Position numbers and translations under genes: made by a program
The notes under the pieces: model-generated
What the model saw: only the letters and a program-made list of their open reading frames with translations
The model's database searches: none
Told to the model about the DNA's origin: nothing
Source: AC-32 sp963813435
Lineage (GTDB): Bacteria; Actinomycetota; Thermoleophilia; Gaiellales; Gaiellaceae
Length of the DNA: 64,000 nt
NCBI GenBank assembly: GCA_963813435.1
Contig: CAWEYY010000003.1
Location: 372,001 to 436,000 of the forward strand
Direction: 5' to 3'
Shown: in pieces, positions 25,760-32,737 of the stretch
Numbering within the stretch: position 1 is the stretch's first letter
Layout of the letters: every line of letters starts with the position of its first letter

Positions 25760-25780
25760 GCGGGGCGCTGCTCGCCCCGC
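25760..25780 (+). terminator. GC-rich hairpin after rhodanese
   Basis: GCGGGGCG and CGCCCCGC form an 8-bp stem around a five-base loop, 9 bases past the rhodanese stop and between convergent operons. There is no clear T-tract. Confidence 0.45.
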
Positions 25781-25795
25781 CCTTCGGACCCAGGC

Positions 25796-25945
25796 TCAGG
25801 CGTGGCAGGCACGCTCGACGACAGCGCCCAGGCACTCCTTGACCTCGGCGGGGACCGGGGCGAACTCATCGTTGCCGACGATCGAGAGCATCCGTTCCGG
25901 GTCGATCGCGGTGATCTGAGTCTCACCCTCCCTCGCTGCGCGCAC
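25796..25945 (-). CDS. Candidate 49-aa small protein after arsR
   Basis: An open frame ending TGA at 25796 encodes ITAIDPERMLSIVGNDEFAP and then VPAEVKECLGAVVERACHA, which looks like real protein rather than shadow coding. No ATG is in frame; GTG 25945 is the nearest start and overlaps the arsR end by 23 bases. I do not recognise the family. Two Cys near the end fit the thiol theme of the island. Confidence 0.4.
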   Translation of the reverse strand: MRAAREGETQITAIDPERMLSIVGNDEFAPVPAEVKECLGAVVERACHA

Positions 25946-26309
25946 CTGCGACGACCTGGCCGAGCGATTCGAGTCGCCGCTCGAGGCTGCCGCAAACCAC
26001 CTCGCAGAGTTCGAAGACGCGCTCGTCGACGATCGAGTAGTAGGCGAAGTTGCCCTGCTTGCGGCGAGCAACGATGCCCGCGCGGCGGAGCACAGCGAGG
26101 TGCTTGGAGACGTTTTGCGGCGTGGTCCCTATCGCATTCGTGAGGGAGAGCACGCTCGCCTCACCCTCACGGAGCTGGTCGAGCAGCCTGATCCGCGCCG
26201 GCTCGCTGAGTGCGCCAAAGCGCTCTGCGATCAACTCGACCAGGTCGGCCGAAAGCGGATGCGAGACGGTCATCCTGGTCTCCTCGTCAGGGAATGCCCT
26301 CACCGGCAT
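25923..26309 (-). CDS. Second ArsR-family repressor with C-x3-C pair
   Basis: A 128-aa winged-helix regulator closely resembling the ArsR at 22845: AERFGALSEPARIRLLDQL, PQNVSKHLAVLRR and the last-helix pair LCEVVCGS. ATG 26309 is chosen over ATG 26273 because AAGGAGGT lies 7 bases upstream; the 12 extra N-terminal residues are absent from the other ArsR. It diverges from sqr and is its likely regulator. Confidence 0.87.
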   Translation of the reverse strand: MPVRAFPDEETRMTVSHPLSADLVELIAERFGALSEPARIRLLDQLREGEASVLSLTNAIGTTPQNVSKHLAVLRRAGIVARRKQGNFAYYSIVDERVFELCEVVCGSLERRLESLGQVVAGARSEGG

Positions 26310-26362
26310 CTAGTGACCTCCTTCTCCCTGAATCCTCGCCCCGACCCGCATACGCCACATCC

Positions 26363-26385
26363 GCAGCGGCGCTGTTCCCCGCTGC
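26363..26385. promoter_or_regulatory. Inverted repeat in arsR-sqr intergenic region
   Basis: GCAGCGG (26363-26369) and CCGCTGC (26379-26385) are perfect 7-base arms around nine bases, just before the second inverted repeat. Either could be an operator or a hairpin in the leader. Confidence 0.4.
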
Positions 26386-26388
26386 GGA

Positions 26389-26410
26389 CAACTACTCAAC
26401 CGCGTAGTTG
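26389..26410. promoter_or_regulatory. Candidate ArsR operator before sqr
   Basis: CAACTAC and GTAGTTG are exact 7-base inverted arms separated by eight bases. The ACAACTA core also occurs in the other arsR control region, as expected if both repressors read a shared site. Confidence 0.5.
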
Positions 26411-26473
26411 CCCGCAGCCTGGTTCCGCGCTCCCCCCGATGGCCCCACCGCGGGTGCGCGCGAAGCTGCGGTC

Positions 26474-27727
26474 ATGACGAGGAAACGAATCGTGATCCTC
26501 GGCGGCGGCACCGGCGGCACGATGACCGCCAACCGACTACGCCGCCGCTTCGACGCGGATGAGGCCGAGATCCACGTCGTCGACCGCGACGACCGACACG
26601 TCTACCAGCCCGGGCTGCTGTTCGTCCCCTTCGGACTCGCACACGAAGACGAGATCGTGCGGCCGCGCCGACGCCAGCTACGCGGCGGCATCAGCTTCCA
26701 CGAGAACGAGGTCGAAGAGGTCTGGATCGAGCGCGACGAGTTGCTGCTCGACGACGGGACTGTGTTGCCGTACGACGTGCTCGTCGTCGCGAGCGGCGTG
26801 CGCTTGCAGCCGGAGGAGACCGAAGGCATGACCGGTCCCGGCTGGAACGAGCGCGTCTTCACCTTCTACGACCTCCCGGGGGCCGCGGCGCTCGCGCGCA
26901 CGCTGGAGCGTTTCGACGGCGGCCGGCTGGTCGTGAACATCGCCGACATGCCGATCAAGTGCCCGGTCGCGCCGATCGAGTTTGCCTTCCTCGCCGACTG
27001 GTACCTGCGCGAACGCGGAGCACGCGCCCGCAGCGAGGTCGTGCTCGCGACGCCGCTGGACGGCTGCTTCACCAAGCCCGTCGCCTCCGAGCACTTGACC
27101 TATCTGCTCGGCGAGAAAGAGATCGAGCTTGTGACGGAGTTCAGCGCGGGTGAGATCGACGGGGTCGGCGGCAAGCTCGCCTCCTACGATGGCCGCGAGC
27201 TCGACTTCGACCTGCTCGTCACGGTCCCGCTGCACGGCGGCGCCGCTTACATCGAGCGCTCCCCCGGTCTCGGCGACGCGCTCGGCTTCGTCCCGACCGA
27301 CAAGCACACACTCCAGACGCCGGCGAAGCCAAACGTGTTCGCGCTCGGCGACGCAACCGACCTCCCCACCTCAAAGGCCGGTTCCGTCACCCACTTCGAG
27401 GCCGAGGTGCTGGCCGAGAACGTCGCCCGCTTCTTCGCCGACGAGGAGCTCGAAACCGGCTACGACGGCCACGCCAACTGCTTCATCGAGACCGGCTTCC
27501 ACAAGGCACTGCTGATCGACTTCAACTACGACACCGAGCCACTGCCGGGCCACTACCCCACGGCGCTCGGCCTGCCGCTGCTGCGCGAGTCGCGGCTGAA
27601 CCATCTCGGCAAGCTCGCGTTCCAGTGGGTCTACTGGCACGCACTCCTGCCCGGACGCGATCTGCCCGGCATCGGGCCGGCGATGCCGACCGCAGGCAAA
27701 AAACAAGTTGCAGCCCACGCGAGCTAA
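26474..27727 (+). CDS. sqr: Sulfide:quinone oxidoreductase-like flavoprotein
   Basis: A 417-aa FAD protein: N-terminal IVILGGGTGGTMTANRL, then VYQPGLLFVPFG, a Cys in MPIKCPVAPIEFAF (about residue 157), further Cys in DGCFTKP and NCFIETGF, and NVFALGDATDLP for FAD binding. The C-terminal region (LLRESRLNHLGKLAFQWVYW) suits membrane association. SQR oxidises sulfide to sulfane sulfur and reduces quinone. Start ATG 26474 begins just before the Rossmann motif. It is followed by TusE and DsrE, likely sulfur acceptors. The SQR class is not resolved. Confidence 0.87.
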   Translation: MTRKRIVILGGGTGGTMTANRLRRRFDADEAEIHVVDRDDRHVYQPGLLFVPFGLAHEDEIVRPRRRQLRGGISFHENEVEEVWIERDELLLDDGTVLPYDVLVVASGVRLQPEETEGMTGPGWNERVFTFYDLPGAAALARTLERFDGGRLVVNIADMPIKCPVAPIEFAFLADWYLRERGARARSEVVLATPLDGCFTKPVASEHLTYLLGEKEIELVTEFSAGEIDGVGGKLASYDGRELDFDLLVTVPLHGGAAYIERSPGLGDALGFVPTDKHTLQTPAKPNVFALGDATDLPTSKAGSVTHFEAEVLAENVARFFADEELETGYDGHANCFIETGFHKALLIDFNYDTEPLPGHYPTALGLPLLRESRLNHLGKLAFQWVYWHALLPGRDLPGIGPAMPTAGKKQVAAHAS

Positions 27728-27737
27728 GGAGGAGGAG

Positions 27738-28055
27738 ATGACCACGACCCTGATCGCCGACGCTCCCGTCGATGTTGACAACGAAGGCTTCATGACGAAC
27801 GCCGAGCAGTGGAACGAGCAGATCGCCCAGGCGATCGCACGCGAGAACGGCATCCCCGAGCTGACCGACCGCCACTGGCTCGTCGTCAGGTTCATGCGCG
27901 AGCGCTACCTCGCGACCGGCACCGCGCCCTCGATCCGCTCGCTCGGCAAGGAGTCCGGCGTCCCGATCAAGGAGCTCTACCAGCTCTTCCCCAAGGGGCC
28001 GGCCAAGCTCGCCGCCAAGATCGGCGGCATCTCCAAGCCCAAGGGCTGCATCTAG
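27738..28055 (+). CDS. tusE: TusE/DsrC-family sulfur carrier, single-Cys form
   Basis: A 105-aa protein with NAEQWNEQIAQAIARENGI, RHWLVVRFMRERYL, the LYQLFPKGPAKLAAKIGG segment and C-terminal KPKGCI. The penultimate Cys is the sulfur-carrying CysA. The position of DsrC's second Cys is Ala (LAAK), so it belongs to the one-Cys TusE-like group rather than dissimilatory DsrC. It likely accepts sulfane sulfur from SQR or DsrE. AAGGAGGAGG precedes ATG 27738. Confidence 0.9.
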   Translation: MTTTLIADAPVDVDNEGFMTNAEQWNEQIAQAIARENGIPELTDRHWLVVRFMRERYLATGTAPSIRSLGKESGVPIKELYQLFPKGPAKLAAKIGGISKPKGCI

Positions 28056-28068
28056 AAGGGAGCACGCG

Positions 28069-28575
28069 ATGACCGAACTCCTCGAACACCCACAGACGAA
28101 CGCAGCCGAGCCGCAGACGATCGAGAAGGTCTCCATCGTGATCTCGAAGGGATCGCTCGAGGGCATCTACCCCGGACTGATCATGGCGAACGGCGCTCGC
28201 ATGGAGGGGATCGAAGCCGACCTCTTCTTGACCTTCTTCGGCCTCGACGCGATCCGCAAGGACCGCTACGAGAAGATCAAGGTCGCGACCGTAGGAAACC
28301 CGGGCATGCACATGGCGACTTGGATCGGCGCGATCCCCGGCTTCTCCGCCCTCGCCACCCGAATGATGAAGCGGCAGATGGAGAAAATCGACATCCCGCC
28401 GATTCCCGAATTCATCGAGCTCGTGGCCGACTCTGGCGTCCACCTCTACGCCTGCAAGGCGACCGTCGACATGTTCGGCCTGACGATGGAGGACTTCGTC
28501 CCCCAGGTCGAGGACATCATCTCAGTCGGAGAGTTCTACGAGAAGGCGGGCGGCGGCCAGATCATCTTCACCTAG
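28069..28575 (+). CDS. DsrE-family sulfurtransferase
   Basis: A 168-aa DsrE/DsrF-like protein. KVSIVISKGSLEGIYPGLI, ADLFLTFFGLDAI and LYACKATVDMFGL are typical of the DsrE2-type branch; the Cys in YACKAT (about residue 127) is the expected sulfur-binding residue. A hydrophobic middle (MATWIGAIPGFSALATRMM) may contact the membrane. It lies 13 bases behind TusE with a GAAGGGAG site, so SQR-TusE-DsrE form one relay operon. Confidence 0.88.
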   Translation: MTELLEHPQTNAAEPQTIEKVSIVISKGSLEGIYPGLIMANGARMEGIEADLFLTFFGLDAIRKDRYEKIKVATVGNPGMHMATWIGAIPGFSALATRMMKRQMEKIDIPPIPEFIELVADSGVHLYACKATVDMFGLTMEDFVPQVEDIISVGEFYEKAGGGQIIFT

Positions 28576-28819
28576 AAGGGGCGTGTGACTCGCTACCGCA
28601 TCGGGGAGGAACAAGAGGATCAGATCGCGCTTCGTCTCGAATAGAGCACGGCATGCGATTCTGACGCCTCGACGGATCGCCGCCTGTCTCGATCACACCG
28701 CGAACAAGATCGAGGGCCGAACGTAGCCGAAGGCCTCGGCGGCCAAGCAGTCAAGGCCCCGACTGCGTGCGGCAAGTTCGGCAACAGTTTCTACCTTGGC
28801 TTCCCGTTCCTGGAACGCG

Positions 28820-28843
28820 AAAGGCGCCGTTTCCAGCGCCTTT
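28820..28843 (-). terminator. tRNA-fMet terminator hairpin
   Basis: AAAGGCGC and GCGCCTTT form an 8-bp stem just past the tRNA 3' end. Related hairpins accompany the two partial tRNA copies. Confidence 0.65.
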
Positions 28844-28848
28844 CACAG

Positions 28849-28922
28849 TAGCGGGGGCAGGATTTGAACCTGCGACCTCCGGGTTATGAGCCCGGCGAGC
28901 TACCTGACTGCTCCACCCCGCG
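28849..28922 (-). tRNA. Initiator tRNA-fMet (CAT)
   Basis: The minus strand reads CGCGGGGTGGAGCAG at the 5' end, anticodon loop CTCATAA, T-arm GCAGG-TTCAAAT-CCTGC and acceptor CCCCGCT-A, 74 nt without encoded CCA. Initiator hallmarks are the unpaired 1-72 position and three G:C pairs next to the anticodon loop (GGG/CCC). The 5' part is host sequence; the 3' half is duplicated at 19671 and, degenerately, at 18238, so this gene is the island's target. Confidence 0.93.
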
Positions 28923-28961
28923 TCGCTCGGGCGATTATAGCGCGGCTACGCTTGCATCGAG

Positions 28962-29882
28962 ATGCGCGTTGGCGTTGTCGACCTCGGCACCAACTCGACC
29001 CGGTTCCTCGTGGCGGACGTCCACGACAGCCAGGTCGACGAAGTCGCGCGAGGCCTTCAGATCACGCGTCTAGGAGAGGGCGTGGATGAGCGGCGCAAGC
29101 TCCTCCCGCTCCCGGTTGCGCGCGTGCGAAACGTCCTCTCGGACTACCGGCGCGAGCTCGACGAGCTCGGAGCGGAGCGCGTGCTCGCGATCGGGACGAG
29201 CGCGATCCGCGACGCCGACAACGGCGAGGCCTTCCTCGGCGAGATCGAGTGGAGCTACGGCTTCTCGACGCGCCTGCTCTCGGGTGAAGAGGAGGCCGGC
29301 TTGACGCGCCGCGGGGTTGCCAACGGGCGCAGGCTCGGCGACGACACACTCGTGCTCGACGTTGGCGGCGGCTCGACCGAGCTGATCACGGCTCACAATC
29401 GCTCGAGCATCGACATCGGCTGCGTCCGGCTGACCGAGCGCTTCCTCCACGCGGATCCGCCCGCAGGGCGCGAGCTCGAAGCCGCCGCAAGCACGGTTCG
29501 CCAGTCGCTGCCCGACCTCGAGCCTGCCGATGCGATCGGCGTCGCCGGAACGGTCACGAGCCTCGCCGCACTCGAGCTCGGCGCGTATGACCGGGAGCAG
29601 GTTCACGGCCACCGGCTCTCGCGCGCGGCCGTCGAGGCGCAACTCGAGCGACTCGCCTCTCTCCCCGTCGCGCAGCGCCGAGAGCTGCCCGGCCTGGAGC
29701 CAGAGCGGGCGCCGGTGATCGTGGCCGGAGCCGTCATCGTCCGCGAGATCCTCGACCGCTACGGGCTCGACGGGCTCGAGGTCAGCGAGCGCGACCTGCT
29801 GCACGGCGCCGCTCTCGAGGCCGCGAAGCTGCCCTTGCCGGAAGAGGGCAACGCCCCGCCCGGCGCCTACACCTGCTGCTAG
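28962..29882 (+). CDS. Ppx/GppA exopolyphosphatase family protein
   Basis: A 306-aa ASKHA-fold phosphatase. GVVDLGTNSTRFLVAD is the phosphate-1 loop, IGTSAIRDADN and LLSGEEEAGLTRRGV are family hallmarks, and VLDVGGGSTELI is the second phosphate loop. It hydrolyses polyphosphate and/or pppGpp. It lacks the C-terminal HD domain of long Ppx, like other actinobacterial forms. TACGCT lies 9 bases before the ATG, giving a very short leader. Confidence 0.9.
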   Translation: MRVGVVDLGTNSTRFLVADVHDSQVDEVARGLQITRLGEGVDERRKLLPLPVARVRNVLSDYRRELDELGAERVLAIGTSAIRDADNGEAFLGEIEWSYGFSTRLLSGEEEAGLTRRGVANGRRLGDDTLVLDVGGGSTELITAHNRSSIDIGCVRLTERFLHADPPAGRELEAAASTVRQSLPDLEPADAIGVAGTVTSLAALELGAYDREQVHGHRLSRAAVEAQLERLASLPVAQRRELPGLEPERAPVIVAGAVIVREILDRYGLDGLEVSERDLLHGAALEAAKLPLPEEGNAPPGAYTCC

Positions 29883-29887
29883 AGATT

Positions 29888-29947
29888 CGGACGGTCGCAC
29901 CGGCAGAGCCGGCACGGCCTCTATGGTCGCCGTCGCAAGCGAACGCC
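29888..29947 (-). repeat. REP-like element, single copy
   Basis: The minus strand matches the 62-base unit at 33855 with a few changes (loop CTC instead of TTT, one stem mismatch). It fills the gap between the Ppx and CBS gene ends, at the shared 3' side. Confidence 0.75.
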
Positions 29948-30355
29948 TTAGAGCTCTTCCAGTGGCGGCGGGGGATCGTCCTCGGCCAGCCGGCGGCGCA
30001 GGACGCTGCGCGAGAGGACGCCTACCAACCGACCCTCCTCCACCACCGGGACGCGCTCCGCGTCGTGCTCCTCCAGAAACGCGAACGCCTCGTCCAGCGG
30101 CAGCTCCGAGTCGAGCGTCCAGAGCGCCGGCTCCGCGATCGCTCCGACCTCGGTGGTGCCCGGGTCGCGCCCAGCCGCGACCACCTCGCGCACGAGCGTC
30201 TTGCGCGTGATGACGCCGACGAAGCGACCGTTTTCGGAGACGTAGACGGCCCGCACGTCGGGCTGAGTCAGGTGCTCGCCCGCCGTCTGCGCCGACGAAG
30301 AGGCCTCCAGCGTCAGCGGCTCGGGGATCATCGCGTCGCGGACCTTGTCGCTCAT
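29948..30355 (-). CDS. Two-CBS-domain protein
   Basis: A 135-aa protein made of two CBS motifs: VRDAMIPEPLTLEASSSAQTAGE and VYVSENGRFVGVITRKTL, then PLDEAFAFLEEHDAERVPVVEEGRLVGVLSRS. Such pairs bind adenine nucleotides and act as energy sensors. Its ATG overlaps the glutamate dehydrogenase stop (ATGA), so the two are one operon, and it may modulate that enzyme. Confidence 0.9.
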   Translation of the reverse strand: MSDKVRDAMIPEPLTLEASSSAQTAGEHLTQPDVRAVYVSENGRFVGVITRKTLVREVVAAGRDPGTTEVGAIAEPALWTLDSELPLDEAFAFLEEHDAERVPVVEEGRLVGVLSRSVLRRRLAEDDPPPPLEEL

Positions 30356-31641
30356 GGATAGATACCCCGGGCGCTGAGCGCTCCCGCGACCTCGCGGATC
30401 CCGGCGACGAGCGCGGCGCTGCGCAGCGTGATGTCCCGGTCGGCCGCGAGCGTCCAGACGCGGTCGAACGCGTCGCCGAGCTGGTCCGAGAGCTTCGCCC
30501 GGATCTCGTTGCGGCCCCAGAACAGCCGCCCGAGGTCCTGCACCCACTCGAAGTACGAGACCGTGACGCCGCCTGCGTTTGTGAGCACGTCCGGGAGAAC
30601 GGGGATGCCTCGCTCGACTAGGATCGCGTCGGCCTCGAGCGAGGTCGGCCCGTTCGCGCCTTCGGCGATCAGGCGCGCCTGGATCCGCCCCGCGTTCTCG
30701 CCGGTGACCTGGTCTTCGCGCGCGGCGAGCACCAGGACGTCGCACGGGAGCTCGAGCAGCTCCTCGTTGGTCACGCGCTCCGCCTCGTCGTAGCCCTCGA
30801 GCGAGTCGTGCTCCTCCGCGTACCCCCGCAAAACGTCGATGTCGAGCCCACGCTCGTCGTGCACGCCGCCCGAGACGTCGGAGACCGCCACCACCGTCGC
30901 CCCGTGCTCCGCGAGCTCGGCCGCCGCGATCCCGCCCACGTTCCCGAACCCCTGGACGACGCAGCGCTGCCCGCCGAGCTTCCAGCCGAGCCGCTCGCAC
31001 GCGCGCGCGATCACCATCACCACCCCCGCACCGGTGGCCTCGTGCCGGAAGAGCGAACCGCCGAGCGAGATCGGCTTGCCTGTGACGATCTCCGGGACGA
31101 CGTGGCCGACCTGCATCGAGTAGGTGTCCATCATCCAGGCCATGGTCTGCTCGTTCGTGGCCATGTCCGGAGCCGGGATGTCCTCCTGCGGGCCGATGAT
31201 CGGCAGCAGCTCCGAGGTGAACCTGCGTGTGATCTTCTGCAGCTCGTCGAGCGAGAGTTCGCGCGGGTTGCAGCGGACGCCGCCCTTGGCCCCGCCGTAC
31301 GGAAGCCGCAGCAGCGCGCACTTCCAGGTCATCCACATCGCGAGCGCCGCACACTCGCCGAGCGTCACCTCGTGGTCGTACCGGACGCCACCCTTGGTCG
31401 GCCCGAGCACGGTCGAGTGCTGGACGCGGTAGCCCGGAAAGACCGTCCAGCGGCCCGAGTCGAGCTTGACCGGGACGCTGACGACCAGCGAGCGCTCCGG
31501 GTAGCGGAGCCGCTCGGCGACGAACTCCTCGACGTCCGCGTACGGGAGCGCCAGCTCGTATTGAGCCAGCGCCGTCCGGTAGAGCGGCGTCTCCCACTCC
31601 ATGTGCCCGTGCCCGGGCGAAACCTCCTGCACCTCGGCCAC
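30352..31641 (-). CDS. gdhA: Glutamate dehydrogenase (Glu/Leu/Phe/Val family)
   Basis: A 429-aa enzyme that interconverts glutamate and 2-oxoglutarate. The substrate loop is GPTKGGVRYDHEV; the catalytic Lys is in LPYGGAKGGVRCNP, preceded by WKCALLRL; the Asp is in DIPAPDMATNEQTMAW. The NAD(P) fold begins QRCVVQGFGNVGG, and NAGGVTVSYFEWVQ is conserved. Length and motifs fit bacterial hexameric GDH II. GTG 31641 has TAGACT 6 bases upstream, so the mRNA is probably leaderless. Confidence 0.93.
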   Translation of the reverse strand: MAEVQEVSPGHGHMEWETPLYRTALAQYELALPYADVEEFVAERLRYPERSLVVSVPVKLDSGRWTVFPGYRVQHSTVLGPTKGGVRYDHEVTLGECAALAMWMTWKCALLRLPYGGAKGGVRCNPRELSLDELQKITRRFTSELLPIIGPQEDIPAPDMATNEQTMAWMMDTYSMQVGHVVPEIVTGKPISLGGSLFRHEATGAGVVMVIARACERLGWKLGGQRCVVQGFGNVGGIAAAELAEHGATVVAVSDVSGGVHDERGLDIDVLRGYAEEHDSLEGYDEAERVTNEELLELPCDVLVLAAREDQVTGENAGRIQARLIAEGANGPTSLEADAILVERGIPVLPDVLTNAGGVTVSYFEWVQDLGRLFWGRNEIRAKLSDQLGDAFDRVWTLAADRDITLRSAALVAGIREVAGALSARGIYP

Positions 31642-31647
31642 GCTCGG

Positions 31648-31653
31648 AGTCTA
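31648..31653 (-). promoter_or_regulatory. -10 box of leaderless gdhA
   Basis: TAGACT lies 6 bases before GTG 31641, identical in sequence and spacing to the box of the cupin gene at 1934. Confidence 0.55.
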
Positions 31654-31735
31654 GTGCGGGTTCTCCGAAGGGTTCGTTCCGCACAAGGGAGTCGACCCTC
31701 ATCCCCTCGTTGGCTGGGATCGGCTCGCCTTCGCC

Positions 31736-31840
31736 GCCGCAGCCGACATGCGCGGCTGCGGCCAACGGACGCAGCTCGGAGAAGCCAAGCCGAACGAAGT
31801 CGTCATGGTGCCGGCGGAGCCGGCGCCGGACTTCGTTCGG
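31736..31840. repeat. Two strong inverted repeats (REP-like region)
   Basis: Arms GCCGCAGCCG/CGGCTGCGGC (31736-31762) form one hairpin. Then CCGAACGAAGTC (31790-31801) pairs exactly with 31829-31840, enclosing a second perfect stem GCCGGC-GGA-GCCGGC. The nested layout with GTCATGG beside it resembles the REP-like elements elsewhere in the window but the stem sequences differ. Confidence 0.6.
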
Positions 31841-31845
31841 AGAGA

Positions 31846-31934
31846 TGCCGGGGAAGGGACTCGAACCCTTATGCCCGCAACAGCGGACACCTGATTTTAA
31901 GTCAGGCGCGTATGACCAGTTTCGCCACCCCGGC
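31846..31934 (-). tRNA. tRNA-Leu (TAA)
   Basis: The minus strand begins GCCGGGGTGGCGAAACTGG and ends CCCCGGCA, 89 nt, with long variable arm (type II). The anticodon stem-loop CCTGA-CTTAAAA-TCAGG places TAA as anticodon. T-arm AGGG-TTCGAGT-CCCT follows. CCA is not encoded. The acceptor stem pairs 7 of 7. Confidence 0.93.
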
Positions 31935-31965
31935 CGGGCAAGGATAGCCGCGAGAAAGGGGGCGG

Positions 31966-32667
31966 CTAGACGCCCGGCGGGAAGCGAAAGCTCGAGGGAA
32001 CGGTCTTCGGGGGCGTGCCGATCACGATCGCGATCTCCTGGTGCTTCTTCAGCTGGAGCTCGCCCGGATCGCCCGTGTACTCCGCGCCGTCGACGTAGAT
32101 GCGCCACGGCGTACCCGGCTTGCAGTAGCCGCCGATGCAGTCCTTGTCGAGGCGGACGCCCCACGCGGCGAAGAACTGGCCGAGGTTGAACGTCCGTTTT
32201 TTCGGGGACTCCACGTGGAGCAGGCCAGTCGCGTCGTGGGTGTGGAGCTCGGTGAGGAACTGGCCGCCGTAGATCCCGATCCCGGTGGGAACCTTGACCG
32301 GCTTCCCGTTCACGTAGATGTCCATGTGCTGGTGAATGTGGACGACCTCGCCCTCCGCGCCGAGCGGGTTCAGGCCGGCCGGCTTGAGGCGATCCGGGAG
32401 GTGGTCGACGCCCGCGTTCCAGGGCGCCGGCCCGGTCTGGAGCCCGACCAGCTTGCTCTGGTTGATCCCCGCGCTCCCACTGCCGCTCAGGACGGTGAAG
32501 ATCAGCACGACGACGGCGATCGCAGCGACTCCCGAGGCGGCGAAGGCGATCGCCATGTAGAGCGTGCGCTTGTCCTCAGGAGTACGCGGCTGCTTCCGCG
32601 ACTCGACGCGGCGCTGAGGCGCCTGGACCTTCCTCGGAGGAGTGGGTGTGCGGGACTTCTTGGCCAA
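31966..32667 (-). CDS. Membrane-anchored protein with HTHDATG domain, function unknown
   Basis: A 233-aa protein: a basic Pro-rich cytoplasmic tail (1-33), one membrane helix (about 36-61) and an exported domain of about 165 aa. HIHQHMDIYVNGKPV, LHTHDATGLLHVESP and FNLGQFFAAWGV are conserved-looking, with five His that might bind metal and a Cys pair (DCIGGYC). I have seen this domain in unrelated bacteria without assigned function. The TTG start at 32667 follows no strong ribosome-binding site. Confidence 0.75.
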   Translation of the reverse strand: MAKKSRTPTPPRKVQAPQRRVESRKQPRTPEDKRTLYMAIAFAASGVAAIAVVVLIFTVLSGSGSAGINQSKLVGLQTGPAPWNAGVDHLPDRLKPAGLNPLGAEGEVVHIHQHMDIYVNGKPVKVPTGIGIYGGQFLTELHTHDATGLLHVESPKKRTFNLGQFFAAWGVRLDKDCIGGYCKPGTPWRIYVDGAEYTGDPGELQLKKHQEIAIVIGTPPKTVPSSFRFPPGV

Positions 32668-32705
32668 TTGGCCCGCGCGATGCTAGCAGTAGCTCGCGAA
32701 GGCAC

Positions 32706-32735
32706 TTGACATCGCGGTGGAGTACCCAGTAGGTT
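32706..32735 (+). promoter_or_regulatory. Consensus-like sigma-70 promoter
   Basis: TTGACA (32706-32711), an 18-base spacer and TAGGTT (32730-32735). It is the clearest two-box promoter in the window and faces rmuC. Confidence 0.55.
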
Positions 32736-32737
32736 CC

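Larger units (their letters stand above)
19671..28892. mobile_element. Genomic island in tRNA-fMet carrying sulfur genes
   Basis: The segment is bounded by direct repeats of the tRNA-fMet 3' half (19671-19716 and 28847-28892). It contains twelve recognisable or candidate genes, nearly all linked to sulfide, persulfide or thiol chemistry. No integrase, relaxase or transposase is visible, so it would be an immobile remnant or one mobilised in trans. Most genes start behind clear AAGGAGG-type sites, whereas flanking host genes often look leaderless, which supports foreign origin. Confidence 0.65.

Noticed and set aside
28576..28848. Integrase remnant or small gene between dsrE and tRNA-fMet
   Set aside because: Only a 42-codon open fragment on the minus strand and a 19-codon frame on the plus strand are seen, with no recombinase motifs.
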